Assembly: GCF_011516645.4 (NCBI RefSeq)
Contig: NZ_CP088284.1
Location: 310,001-374,000 of the forward strand
From: Bradyrhizobium septentrionale
Lineage (GTDB): Bacteria; Pseudomonadota; Alphaproteobacteria; Rhizobiales; Xanthobacteraceae
DNA: 64,000 nucleotides
Direction of reading: 5' to 3'
The notes beneath the pieces are model-generated. The model had not been told where the DNA came from and made no database searches. It saw nothing but the letters and a program-made list of their open reading frames with translations. Shown piece after piece: positions 35,005-42,939 of this stretch. The position numbers were made by a program, and so were the translations under genes. The first letter of the stretch is position 1; every line of letters begins with the position of its first letter.

Positions 35005-35403
35005 ATGGCCAGTCCCGCGTCTGTCGAGATTGGTCATCCAGATCGCACACTGGATTCAGTGACGACACAAGCCGGAACAGATGCCCCAACTCTCAAGGCA
35101 GGGACGCAGTGACAATACTGCAACAAGACCACGCTATTGCGAGGCCCGGCGTTGTCACGAGCTGCAATCTCATAGCACGCTCCACACTCCGCCTCTTCCG
35201 GGATGAAAGCGGAAGGTCTTTCCGCGAGATTCACATGTGTGATTTCTGGAACCTTGGTCCTTGTAAATCATCGCTCTGGGCAGAGCGTTTTCATTAAGAT
35301 CAATTTACAGCCCAGAGGGATCGTCAATTATCGGCAGCGGCGGTTCGCTTTAAACGTGGATAAGAACGGCCTCAGCGTGATGCCTCGTTGGGGCCGTTTC
35401 TTG

Positions 35404-35667
35404 TCAAGTGAACAGGTCTTTCCCGGCCTGCTTCATCCGCACAAATGTGCCGCTCTCGTGGTACTCGAGCCAGCCTTGGCTGATCGCGTGCTGTAGGCCG
35501 GCCCAATACTCGGCCGGCGTCGCCTTATCCTCGTCGATCATCGGACGGTTGATCTTCTCGATGTAGATCCTGCCATCCTGGATCGGCTCAAATGCCCGCG
35601 CATGCTCCATGATTCTGCGGGCGGCCTTTTCGGGGTCGGAGTAGGGGCGGTCAGCTTTCATCTTCAA
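35404..35667 (-). CDS. Conserved rhizobial hypothetical protein
   Basis: The 87-residue protein starts MKMKADRPYSDPEKAARRIM and includes EHARAFEPIQDGRIYIEKIN, GWLEYHESGTFVRM. It resembles short Bradyrhizobium proteins with the same YADPEKAARR... opening. There is no membrane segment. The gene is intact and belongs to the run of minus-strand small genes broken by insertion sequences in this region. Function unknown. Confidence 0.7.
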   Translation of the reverse strand: MKMKADRPYSDPEKAARRIMEHARAFEPIQDGRIYIEKINRPMIDEDKATPAEYWAGLQHAISQGWLEYHESGTFVRMKQAGKDLFT

Positions 35668-35892
35668 CGTCGGATGTTCTCGATTTTGTGCATCAGTCGG
35701 AAAGCTCCCGCATTTTCAGACTGGTCTGATCTTCTCTTTGAGCTTGCGGTTTATCGTGAGCGTCACGAGAGGATCACGGGTGCCTGGGCTTGACTTGCGC
35801 GGAATGCTCTGGATAGCGCGGTCGGGATGATTGACGCCGCCGGCGCGCGGTGATGGGTTGATCCCGGTTCGGAGCGGGCAACGGGGATCAGA

Positions 35893-36330
35893 ATGACCAG
35901 CGAGTCGCAGCTGCGCGAGAAGCTTCGGAAGATCGAGGCGTTGTTCGTGGGGGCCGGAACTGCTGGTGAGCGCCTTGCAGCGGAAGCCGCGCTGCAGCGG
36001 GTGCGGGCCCGGGTCGAGGAACTTGCTCGCCACGATCCACCGATCGAACAGCAATTCTCACTTCCCGACCAGTGGTCTCGGCACCTGTTTCTGGCGCTTT
36101 GCCGCCGATATGGGCTGCGGCCGTTTCGTTATCGCCGACAGCGACGTAACACGGTGATGGTCCGTGCGTCACGGGGCTTCGTTGATCGAGTCCTGCTGCC
36201 CGAGTTCACCGAGCTGGAGGGTGCGCTGCAAGTGTATCTGCACGAGGTAACGCTGCGCGTGATCCGCGAAGAGATCTACGACGACGCCAGCGATGCGCAG
36301 GAAGTTCCCGACGCCGTGCCGTCGAACTGA
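35893..36330 (+). CDS. IS66 passenger gene, DUF2786-like protein
   Basis: The 145-residue protein starts MTSESQLREKLRKIEALFVG, then AGTAGERLAAEAALQRVRAR, a helix pattern reminiscent of DUF2786 (weak resemblance, my reading), followed by PDQWSRHLFLALCRRYGLRP and DRVLLPEFTELEGALQVYLH. GGGGATCAG precedes the ATG. Its stop codon directly abuts the tnpC stop on the other strand, with no gap. It lies wholly inside the target-duplicated element, so it moves with it. A regulatory or DNA-related role is speculation. Confidence 0.8.
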   Translation: MTSESQLREKLRKIEALFVGAGTAGERLAAEAALQRVRARVEELARHDPPIEQQFSLPDQWSRHLFLALCRRYGLRPFRYRRQRRNTVMVRASRGFVDRVLLPEFTELEGALQVYLHEVTLRVIREEIYDDASDAQEVPDAVPSN

Positions 36331-37959
36331 TCAAGCGGCGAGCTTTGGCTCCGAACCATCGCGCTCGGCTTTCCAATTCCACGGCAGCAGCGTGTTCAGC
36401 TGATTGATCTTGGTACGTCCGGAGACGATGCGCTCGAGAACATCAGTAAAATAGTGCCGTGGGTCGATGTCGTGAAGCTTTGCGGAGTTGATGAGTGATG
36501 CGAGAGTGGCCCAGGTTTCGGCGCCGCCCTCACTGCCTGCGAACAGATAGTTTTTCTTTCCCAGCCCGATCGGCTTGATGCTGCGTTCGACCGTATTGCT
36601 GTCGATCTCGATGCGCCCATCATCGATGAATCGCGTCAGGCCATCCCAATGGTTGAGGGTGTAGCGGATCGCCTTGCCAAGGCCGGATTTCTTCGAGACT
36701 TCCAGCAGTCGCGCCTCGAGCCAGGGCTTGAAGTCCTCGATCAGCGGTCTGGTGTCGGATTGTCGCACCGCAGCTCGCTGCGTCGCCGGCAAACCGCGAA
36801 TGCGATCCTCAATGGCGTAGAACATCGCGATCCGCTGCAGCGCTTCCGCGGCAATCGGCGATTTCGTCGCGATGTGGACGTCCCAGAACTTCCGCCGCGC
36901 ATGCGCGAAGCAGAACGCCAGTTGTACCAGACGGCCGCCGTTTTTAATCAGCCCCTTGTACCCGGCGTAGCCGTCGACCTGCAGGATGCCGTCGTAGTCT
37001 CCAAACAGCTGCCTGGCGCGGATTGCCTTGCGATCCTCGGCGAACACGTAGACTACTGCCGGCGGCGCCGGGCCGCCCCACGGGCGGTCGTCGGTGGCGA
37101 TCGCCCAGAACTGGCAGACTTTGGTTCTGCCACGGCCGGGATCGAGAACTGGCAGCGGCGTCTCGTCGGCAAACAGCCGCGGGTAGGACATCACTGCGCG
37201 GCGCAACAGCGCGTGAAGCGGCTTCAGCCACCAGGCGACGCGGCCCATCCACGAGGCCAGCGTTTGCCGGTCGAGCGTGATGCCTTGGGCGGCAAACATC
37301 TGTTCCTGGCGATACAGCGGCAGCTGGTAGCCGTATTTCATCACCGCGACGTGGGCCAGCAAGGCTTCCGTCACCATTCCACCGTCGATCGCCTGGGCCG
37401 GCGCGGGTGCCTGCAGAACACCCTGGCGGCATCCCCGGCAGCCGTACCGTGGACGCATGATGCGCTTGACCCGGTACTGCATCGGAATGACGTCGAAGGC
37501 TTCCTTGACGGTCTCCCCGATCTTGTGCAGCTGCTCGCCGCAGCAAGGGCAGATGTGGCTCTCGATATCGATCACGACATCGATGCGCGGCAAATGCTCC
37601 GGAAGCTTCCCCCGGTTGCGTCGCGCCGGTCGCTTTCCACGGCCCTCCGCTCCGTCAGGCAGCCTGCCTCCGGTCACGTCGTCGTTGGCGGCGGCACGAA
37701 CCGCCTGTGCCCTGATGGTGAAGAGAGACAGCTGTCCGATATCCAGTGTCTCGGAGCGCGGACCGAAGATCGTGCGCTTGTACTGGGACAGGATCATCAG
37801 GAGCTTGTCGTTCTCCTGGATCGCAGCGTCGCGTTGGGCGATCGCTGCATCACGCTCGGTCGCCAGCGTGCTGCATTCCTCCGACAACGCCGCAAGCCGT
37901 GACGATAGCGTCATCACGGCTTGTCGGAGCAATGCTGGATCGGAAGGCAAATCACTCAT
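36331..37959 (-). CDS. tnpC: IS66 transposase TnpC (IS66-3)
   Basis: The 542-residue protein differs strongly from the copy in IS66-1. Visible parts: N-terminal coiled coil, KRTIFGPRSETLD, zinc domain (ICPCCGEQLHKIGETVKEAF, YGCRGCRQGVLQAP) and DDE_Tnp_IS66 core with LFADETPLPVLDPGRGRTKV, GILQVDGYAGYKGLI, FCFAHARRKFWDVHIA and IEIDSNTVERSIKPIGLGKK. It is full length without breaks. The convergent passenger gene touches its stop. Confidence 0.95.
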   Translation of the reverse strand: MSDLPSDPALLRQAVMTLSSRLAALSEECSTLATERDAAIAQRDAAIQENDKLLMILSQYKRTIFGPRSETLDIGQLSLFTIRAQAVRAAANDDVTGGRLPDGAEGRGKRPARRNRGKLPEHLPRIDVVIDIESHICPCCGEQLHKIGETVKEAFDVIPMQYRVKRIMRPRYGCRGCRQGVLQAPAPAQAIDGGMVTEALLAHVAVMKYGYQLPLYRQEQMFAAQGITLDRQTLASWMGRVAWWLKPLHALLRRAVMSYPRLFADETPLPVLDPGRGRTKVCQFWAIATDDRPWGGPAPPAVVYVFAEDRKAIRARQLFGDYDGILQVDGYAGYKGLIKNGGRLVQLAFCFAHARRKFWDVHIATKSPIAAEALQRIAMFYAIEDRIRGLPATQRAAVRQSDTRPLIEDFKPWLEARLLEVSKKSGLGKAIRYTLNHWDGLTRFIDDGRIEIDSNTVERSIKPIGLGKKNYLFAGSEGGAETWATLASLINSAKLHDIDPRHYFTDVLERIVSGRTKINQLNTLLPWNWKAERDGSEPKLAA

Positions 37960-38013
37960 GCAGAGCGATTCTACAACAACTCCGCATGAGTGACGAACGA
38001 CTCTTGATAATGA

Positions 38014-38364
38014 TCAACCAGCTCGCATCGGCTGATCCACAACTCGCATCGGCACACGCTTCCAGTCCGAGCCATCGAGCAGCACCGAGAGCTGAGCATG
38101 AGATAGCGACATGACGCCTTCCTTGATCGGCGGCCAGGTGAACTGCCCCTCGATTCTTTTGTAGTAAAGGACAAGGCCGCTTCCATCCCAAGTCAGGATC
38201 TTCACGCGATCTCGGCGCTTGGAGCGGAAGACATAAAGTCCGCCGTCGAACGGATCGGCTCCAAAGGCCTCGCTCACCAGCATCGCCAGCGAGTCCATGC
38301 CGCGGCGGAAATCGACCGGCTGCGTCGCAATCCAGATCGACAACCCAGCTCGAAGCCCGATCAT
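38014..38364 (-). CDS. tnpB: IS66 accessory protein TnpB (IS66-3)
   Basis: The 116-residue protein starts MIGLRAGLSIWIATQPVDFR and has the Orf2 signature GLYVFRSKRRDRVKILTWDG and YYKRIEGQFTWPPIKEGVMS. The ATG at 38364 overlaps the tnpA end by 4 nt. An upstream in-frame start at 38400 lies inside tnpA and is rejected. Confidence 0.93.
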   Translation of the reverse strand: MIGLRAGLSIWIATQPVDFRRGMDSLAMLVSEAFGADPFDGGLYVFRSKRRDRVKILTWDGSGLVLYYKRIEGQFTWPPIKEGVMSLSHAQLSVLLDGSDWKRVPMRVVDQPMRAG

Positions 38365-38804
38365 CGACCAACCGTCCCGACCGCCGCCAGCACCTCGCAC
38401 AGTGCCTCCCGGTCGACTGTCCCCCTGACACGGATGCGAATCGCGCCGACCTCGATCTCGATCGCCGCCTGCTCCTCACTCGGGCGCCCACAGCCGGTGA
38501 TCGCGACCGGCACAAAGCCAGGTGGCATGCCTCTGTCCCCGCGCTCCGCGACCTGCGCCCGCGTAGCCTGGCGACGCCAGAGAAACAACAGGCTTGGACT
38601 GATGTCGTGTCGCCGCGCCACTGCGGACACGCTTGCACCCGGCGCAAAACTCTCCGCAACAATCGCCGCCTTCGCATCGGTCGACCAGCGCCGACGTCGG
38701 CCCGTCCCGGTGATGATCTCGACACGCTGCAGCGTGTCGGCGCCGTGTTCGAGGATAGGCATATGCCTATCCTTATCGCTATCCTTACGACTATCCTTTG
38801 ACAT
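38361..38804 (-). CDS. tnpA: IS66 accessory protein TnpA (IS66-3)
   Basis: The 147-residue protein MSKDSRKDSDKDRHMPILEH contains the transposase_8 HTH, RRRRWSTDAKAAIVAESFAP then SAVARRHDISPSLLFLWRRQ. The ATG at 38804 has GAGG just upstream. The N-terminus is encoded by a short repetitive stretch (tatcctta-like units on the plus strand), giving the Lys/Asp-rich start. Overlaps tnpB. Confidence 0.9.
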   Translation of the reverse strand: MSKDSRKDSDKDRHMPILEHGADTLQRVEIITGTGRRRRWSTDAKAAIVAESFAPGASVSAVARRHDISPSLLFLWRRQATRAQVAERGDRGMPPGFVPVAITGCGRPSEEQAAIEIEVGAIRIRVRGTVDREALCEVLAAVGTVGR

Positions 38805-39138
38805 TGTGACCTCGCGACAAACCATTCCGCGAGATCTTCCTAGCCGACCAGATCAACCCTCAGCGCGTGGTCTCCGCATGACGCTCACGGTTTATCAGCA
38901 TTTCGGCCCGCCTCTTTGCCAACTCGGGCAGCCTCGTGCGCACCGTGCCGTGTACCGTTTCATCGATAAGCTCGATGACGATTTTGAATTGATCGTCGTA
39001 TTGTCGGGTCACGCTGAACGCGACGCCTCGGTGCATATGAGTGGTGGGCATGCGGCCGATTTAGCAATCGACGCCGGGCGCCAACACCGGGAAGCTACGG
39101 GCAATCGTCCCACTCTGGGGATGGGCCTATGCAGAGGG

Positions 39139-39306
39139 CTAGTCGTCCCAAGTTCGCTGGCCGCATGCCCTGCACTCGAACATCCGAACTGGCTTGCCCG
39201 TGCAAATGTTTAGCATGGCCCGGACCAAATCCTGAGGGTTGCCGCACCGACAGGCCCTTACCGGCTCATTTTCGATCTCTTGGATCTTCGGCCCGATTGC
39301 GCCCAT
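39139..39306 (-). CDS. Small zinc-ribbon-like protein
   Basis: A 55-residue gene from ATG 39306: MGAIGPKIQEIENEPVRACR, then CGNPQDLVRAMLNICTGKPV and the end RMFECRACGQRTWDD. Cys pairs CRCG and CRACG can bind one zinc. GGAGGGG lies about 7 nt upstream of the ATG, a very strong ribosome site. Such CxC...CxxC...WDD proteins are frequent in Bradyrhizobium. It is one of the intact members of the broken minus-strand block. Confidence 0.7.
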   Translation of the reverse strand: MGAIGPKIQEIENEPVRACRCGNPQDLVRAMLNICTGKPVRMFECRACGQRTWDD

Positions 39307-39406
39307 GTACCTGCCCCTCCAGCGAGGCGAGGACTTAAGTTACAAAGTGAACACTTGTTCCTCGGACATAGGGCAGAATGATCTTCCCCCGAAAAAGTGG
39401 ACAGGG

Positions 39407-40267
39407 TTAAGCTGGTTTTAGCTCCATCTCGATCGGGGCGAGGTACCCGATGGCGGAATGGAGTCGAGTTCGATTGTAGAAGCCCTCAATGAAGGCGAAG
39501 ATATCGCGCTGGGCCTCGGCCCGGGTCTCATATTGGCGATGATGAACGAGCTCGGTCTTCAGGGTATGGAAGAAGCTCTCCATCGGGGCATTGTCGTAGC
39601 AGTCGGCTTTGCGGCTCATTGATGCCGTGATGCCGGCGGCCGACAGGATCGCGCGATAGTCCTGTGAGGCGTACTGCACGCCGCGATCGGAGTGATGGAT
39701 CAATCCGCCTTCCGGATGCTGCTGCTGGATTGCCATCTTCAAGGCGGACGAGGCGAGTTCGACCTGCATGTGATCCCGCATCGCCCAACCGACGATCTTG
39801 CGGCTGAAGAGGTCCATGATGGCCGCCAGGTAGAGCCAGCCCTCTGCAGTCGGAATGTAGGTAATATCGGCGAGCCAGATCCGGTTTGGGGCCGCGGCTG
39901 CAAAATGACGTTCGATGAGGTTCGGCGCGATCGGCAGGCCGTGGCGGCTGTCGGTGGTCCGAACGCGACGCGGTGATGCCATGATGGCGCGGATGCCGTG
40001 CCGATGCATCAAGCGTTCGATCCGGCCACGGCTGGCGCCACGTCCCTGTACCCGCAGAGCGGCATGGACCCGCGGACTGCCATAGCGTCCGCCACTGTCT
40101 TGATGGACCTGTCGGATCGCAGCCAGCAGCGCGGCATTGGTGGTTGCGCGTGCGTTTACCGGGCGCTCACGCCAAGCGTAATAGCCGGCCGCCGAGACCC
40201 CGAGCACGGCGCACATCAGCCGCACCGGATAGGCGTCGCGATGGTCCTCAATGAAGCGGAAGCTCAT
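39407..40267 (-). CDS. IS3-family transposase OrfB
   Basis: The 286-residue protein starts MSFRFIEDHRDAYPVRLMCA and has an HTH_21 part (GRYGSPRVHAALRVQGRGAS) and an rve core with the DDE residues in WLADITYIPTAEGW, IHHSDRGVQYAS and APMESFFHTLKTELVHH, ending YNRTRLHSAIGYLAPIEMEL. All catalytic positions are present. It is separated from most of orfA by the IS110, which probably stops OrfAB production. Confidence 0.92.
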   Translation of the reverse strand: MSFRFIEDHRDAYPVRLMCAVLGVSAAGYYAWRERPVNARATTNAALLAAIRQVHQDSGGRYGSPRVHAALRVQGRGASRGRIERLMHRHGIRAIMASPRRVRTTDSRHGLPIAPNLIERHFAAAAPNRIWLADITYIPTAEGWLYLAAIMDLFSRKIVGWAMRDHMQVELASSALKMAIQQQHPEGGLIHHSDRGVQYASQDYRAILSAAGITASMSRKADCYDNAPMESFFHTLKTELVHHRQYETRAEAQRDIFAFIEGFYNRTRLHSAIGYLAPIEMELKPA

Positions 40268-40300
40268 GTCCGGGTTCCGGCAAAGATCGCGATCGACTTC

Positions 40301-41668
40301 CTAAGAAACAGCCTGATTGGCGTTGCACGGAATGGCCTGCAAGACAAAGCCGAGCGATTTGGCCCGGCGCTGAAGGTTAGCGAGGACGCGGCTGCGATAT
40401 TGTCGCTCATATTGGTCGGCACCTGGATCCCTGTAGCTCATGCCATGCCGGAGTGTGTTGTAGAATAAAACTGCAATCTTGCGGGCGGTCGCCGTCACCG
40501 CCTTCGACTTGCCCGCGCGTGAGGACAGCCGGCGATAGAATGCTCCGAGCGCCGTATCGCTCCGCCCCACGGTTGTGGCTGCCAATCGCAGTAGTGCGGC
40601 TGCCCGGCTGGAGGATCTCCGCGTGCGTGAAGATAGTACCTTGCCACCGGAGATTTTGTTGCCGGGTGCGAGGCAGAGCCAAGAGGTGAAGTGCTTGGCG
40701 GTTGGCCACGCCCTCAGATCCTTGCCGCACTCGCCGACGAGCTTCAATGCGAGTGACGGACCCAGCCCATGGATCTCAGTCAGATCAACGCCGAGCACAC
40801 CGTACAGCGCGGTCCTGACATCGAAGGTGGGTGTGTTGACCTGCTTGGTCTTTACGCGTGGCTGGGATAGCTTTCCGACCGGCTTTGCTTCTCTGTTGCT
40901 AAGCGCGGCGATCAAGACTTCGAGCTTGCGGTCGCAGTCCAGCATCTTCGCCTGGTAGATGTCGTAGAGTTCCAGCGATTGGGTCAGAGCGAAGACATGT
41001 TCCTCCCGGTCGTTGCCGATCAGCGCCGCGCGGATCGTCTCCGTTGAAGAATGGCAGCGCACGTCTCGATAGGTTGCCAGAACGTCGGGATTGCGCTCGC
41101 CTGCAACAATGGCTCGGATAATCCGCATACCAGTCGCTCCGGTGATATCCGAGACGACATGATGGAGCTGCAGGTTCATCTCCATCAGAGCCTTCTGCAT
41201 GTGCTGGATATGGGCGGCAGCATATTCAACCAGCCGCTCCCGCTGGCGCAGATAAGCGCGCAGGGTCGCAATCTCGGCATCGGGACGGAAGCTGCCGCGT
41301 AACAGCCCATAGGAATGAAGCTGGCGTAACCACGCAGCATCGCTGACATCGGTCTTGCGCCCGGGCACATTCTTGGCATACCGCGCGTTGACCAGAATGA
41401 CCTCGAACCCGCGCTGCTCCAGAATCTCGTAGACCGGGATCCAATAGACGCCAGTGGATTCCATCGCGACGCTGGTCACACCGCATGTCTTGAACCAGTC
41501 CGCCAGACTATGCAGGTCCTGTGTGAACGTGCTGAACGTGCGCACTGGGACATCGGTGCAGGCCGGGTTCACGGCGGCCATGTGCATCTTTGATCCGATG
41601 TCGATGGCAGCCGCCCCGACGTTGACTGGCTTCAATTCCGGGCGATCTGCAGTTGTCGTCTTGAGCAT
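40301..41668 (-). CDS. IS110-family recombinase (DEDD transposase)
   Basis: The 455-residue protein starts MLKTTTADRPELKPVNVGAA. The RuvC-like DEDD domain is visible: VGAAAIDIGSKMHMAAVNPA (D), CGVTSVAMESTGVYWIPVYE (E), GRKTDVSDAAWLRQLHSYGL (D..D). The C-terminal Tnp20 domain follows with IHGLGPSLALKLVGECG and SWLCLAPGNKISGGKVLSSR, including the conserved Ser. IS110 recombinases work with an element-encoded bridge RNA that pairs with target and donor DNA. The frame is intact, so this copy could be active. Confidence 0.94.
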   Translation of the reverse strand: MLKTTTADRPELKPVNVGAAAIDIGSKMHMAAVNPACTDVPVRTFSTFTQDLHSLADWFKTCGVTSVAMESTGVYWIPVYEILEQRGFEVILVNARYAKNVPGRKTDVSDAAWLRQLHSYGLLRGSFRPDAEIATLRAYLRQRERLVEYAAAHIQHMQKALMEMNLQLHHVVSDITGATGMRIIRAIVAGERNPDVLATYRDVRCHSSTETIRAALIGNDREEHVFALTQSLELYDIYQAKMLDCDRKLEVLIAALSNREAKPVGKLSQPRVKTKQVNTPTFDVRTALYGVLGVDLTEIHGLGPSLALKLVGECGKDLRAWPTAKHFTSWLCLAPGNKISGGKVLSSRTRRSSSRAAALLRLAATTVGRSDTALGAFYRRLSSRAGKSKAVTATARKIAVLFYNTLRHGMSYRDPGADQYERQYRSRVLANLQRRAKSLGFVLQAIPCNANQAVS

Positions 41669-41904
41669 TGCGGGTCCTCCGTCCAATCATGGGCAGGAGG
41701 GTCTGGGTTATGCCAATTTGTCATCTTCCTAATCGGGATCGCCGCCGGAGCGCCGTCACCACTCTCAAGTCCGCATGCACCCATGGACCACGTTTTTTAA
41801 CGGGGACAGTGCCTCCAATAAGCTGACGGCCGCTACCCTCCCGGCCTCAGACGATAGCACAAGGCTGTTTCTACCCCGCGCAGGCACGCCACGGCGCTGG
41901 ACAG
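41669..41904 (-). ncRNA. Candidate bridge-RNA region of the IS110 element
   Basis: The 235-nt non-coding stretch between the left end and the recombinase start is where IS110-group elements (as in IS621) encode their bridge RNA. I see GC-rich segments capable of stem-loops (41730-41760, 41810-41850) but have not folded it. The claim rests on location and length. Confidence 0.4.
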
Positions 41905-42354
41905 TTTTTTAAAATGTCCCGCTCCATGCGCAGCCGCTCATTCTCCTCGCGCAGCCGGGCGATCTCGGCAGCCTGGTCCGCCGGCATCGGCGTCGCTTGC
42001 GTCGTGGGGCGCCGCGCCGCCGCTGCCGGCTCCTGCCGGCTCCTGCCGGAGCTTCTCCACCCAGCGCCGCAGCACCGAATCACGCAGACCGAGTTCCTTG
42101 CCGACCGACGTGATCGACCGGCCACTCGATACCACGAGTTCAGCGGCCTGCCGCTTGTACTCCTCGGTAAACGACCGACGTTGACGCTCTTGCATCCGAC
42201 ACCTCCGGGCTCTCTGAGCCTACTACAGGTGTCCACTCATTCGGAGGAGGTTCAGAATCCCAAAAAAGCATGGAACGTTTTGCTGGAGTGCGCGTGTTGC
42301 GCGTTCCTACCGCTCAGCTATCGGGCGAGCCTGCACTCGCCTACAACGAGTTGG

Positions 42355-42555
42355 TCAATGGGTGCCGGCTATGACGGTGGGGCGGAGGAAGAGGTCCATC
42401 AGATAATATAGCATCAGGCTGGCGAGGGGACGGCGATCCCGCGCGGCGGCCCACGCAAAGAATGGCCCCAGCGAGGGGGTTTCGCCGAGGCCAGGAAAGG
42501 ACCATTGATGAAGCAAGACCATTATGTATTTCGGCTCGGAAGCTCGCATTAACAT
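42355..42555 (-). CDS. Doubtful small hypothetical protein
   Basis: A 66-residue frame (MLMRASEPKYIMVLLHQWSF then PGLGETPSLGPFFAWAAARD, LASLMLYYLMDLFL) has protein-like composition with aromatic and hydrophobic residues but no known family. It may be a remnant of a gene hit by the neighbouring IS3. The stretch 42254-42762 holds nothing else that I can support. Confidence 0.3.
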   Translation of the reverse strand: MLMRASEPKYIMVLLHQWSFPGLGETPSLGPFFAWAAARDRRPLASLMLYYLMDLFLRPTVIAGTH

Positions 42556-42762
42556 ACGAAGGTCAGCCAGCTTGGCCTATTTCGGCGCTGCCCAAGTTTG
42601 GCCGTGCTCAACAAGAGATGGGGTCAGCGCGTGGATTCAAACGCTGTTATGCGGCTGCATCGACGCTCGCAATGACACTGCGCATATCGCAGGCTAGTTG
42701 GCGATAGTGCGCTCCCAAGCGCAGGTAGAGGCTCGGCGCACACAGGAAGTGGGATACAGTCT

Positions 42763-42939
42763 TCACGGCTGCTGGCGTGTCGACGCTTCCCGCTCAACCA
42801 TCGACACCAGCAAAGTCAAATGCTCGGCCAGCCTCGCGAACAGCTCTCGCTTCGGAACGTCGGTGGTAAGATCGCGGATCATCGCGCACTCCGCCGCATC
42901 GCAGCGGAGCTTCTCTAAATAGTTCAGGATGTCTTTCAT
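42763..42939 (-). CDS. Small conserved Bradyrhizobium-type helical protein
   Basis: From ATG 42939 the 58-residue protein reads MKDILNYLEKLRCDAAECAM, IRDLTTDVPKRELFARLAEH, LTLLVSMVEREASTRQQP. AAAGGGACAAAA precedes the ATG. This is the pattern of a frequent short protein in Bradyrhizobium, predicted to be all helix. Function unknown. The longer frame start at 42969 is not needed. The 42984-43451 stretch upstream shows no supported gene. Confidence 0.7.
   Translation of the reverse strand: MKDILNYLEKLRCDAAECAMIRDLTTDVPKRELFARLAEHLTLLVSMVEREASTRQQP

Larger units (their letters stand above)
35756..38888 (-). mobile_element. IS66-family element with passenger gene (IS66-3)
   Basis: The element is 3133 bp. 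The 8-bp target duplication GGTTTATC is exact at 35748-35755 and 38889-38896. The ends share GTGAGCGTCA and match in 19 of the first 25 positions. Inside are tnpA, tnpB and tnpC on the minus strand plus a 145-residue plus-strand gene between tnpC and the left end. The passenger makes it about 0.6 kb longer than IS66-1. Confidence 0.92.
35716..39051 (-). pseudogene. Small gene interrupted near its 3' end by IS66-3
   Basis: From ATG 39051 the frame reads MPTTHMHRGVAFSVTRQYDD, QFKIVIELIDETVHGTVRTR, LPELAKRRAEMLINR and meets the target duplication at 38896. The rest, KLKEKIRPV, is found at 35747-35716 on the other side of IS66-3. Joining gives 64 codons with no shift. The 3-kb insertion replaces only the last nine residues, so a near-complete protein with a short foreign tail is still possible. 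Function unknown. Confidence 0.65.
40300..41904 (-). mobile_element. IS110-family element nested in IS3 orfA
   Basis: About 1.6 kb, inserted between ERDILK and KSIAIFAG of orfA, as shown by resumption of the host frame. No terminal inverted repeat or obvious target duplication is visible, as usual for IS110. The recombinase stop is at the very right edge in its own orientation, and about 235 nt of non-coding DNA precede its start. Ends are good to a few bases. Confidence 0.85.
40272..42195 (-). pseudogene. IS3-family OrfA, frameshifted and split by IS110
   Basis: OrfA starts MQERQRRSFTEEYKRQAAEL at 42195 with HTH SITSVGKELGLRDSVLRRWV. A 10-bp tandem duplication (TCCTGCCGGC, 42031-42050) shifts the frame, after which the expected AEIARLREENERLRMERDIL appears in another frame. 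The IS110 then interrupts after DILK, and the last codons (KSIAIFAGTRT) lie at 40272-40300, next to orfB. Two independent lesions, so no functional OrfA. Confidence 0.8.
39379..42253 (-). mobile_element. IS3-family element carrying a nested IS110
   Basis: The ends are TGATCTTCCCCCGAA...AGTGGACA at 39379 and, on the other strand at 42253, TGAACCTCCTCCGAA...AGTGGACA, flanked by a 3-bp duplication GAA (39376-39378, 42254-42256). Without the nested element of about 1.6 kb it would be about 1.27 kb, the normal size. orfB is intact and orfA is split. Confidence 0.88.

Noticed and set aside
36649..37902. 417-residue plus-strand frame in IS66-3
   Set aside because: Antisense shadow of tnpC; the only supported plus-strand gene in this element is 35893-36330.
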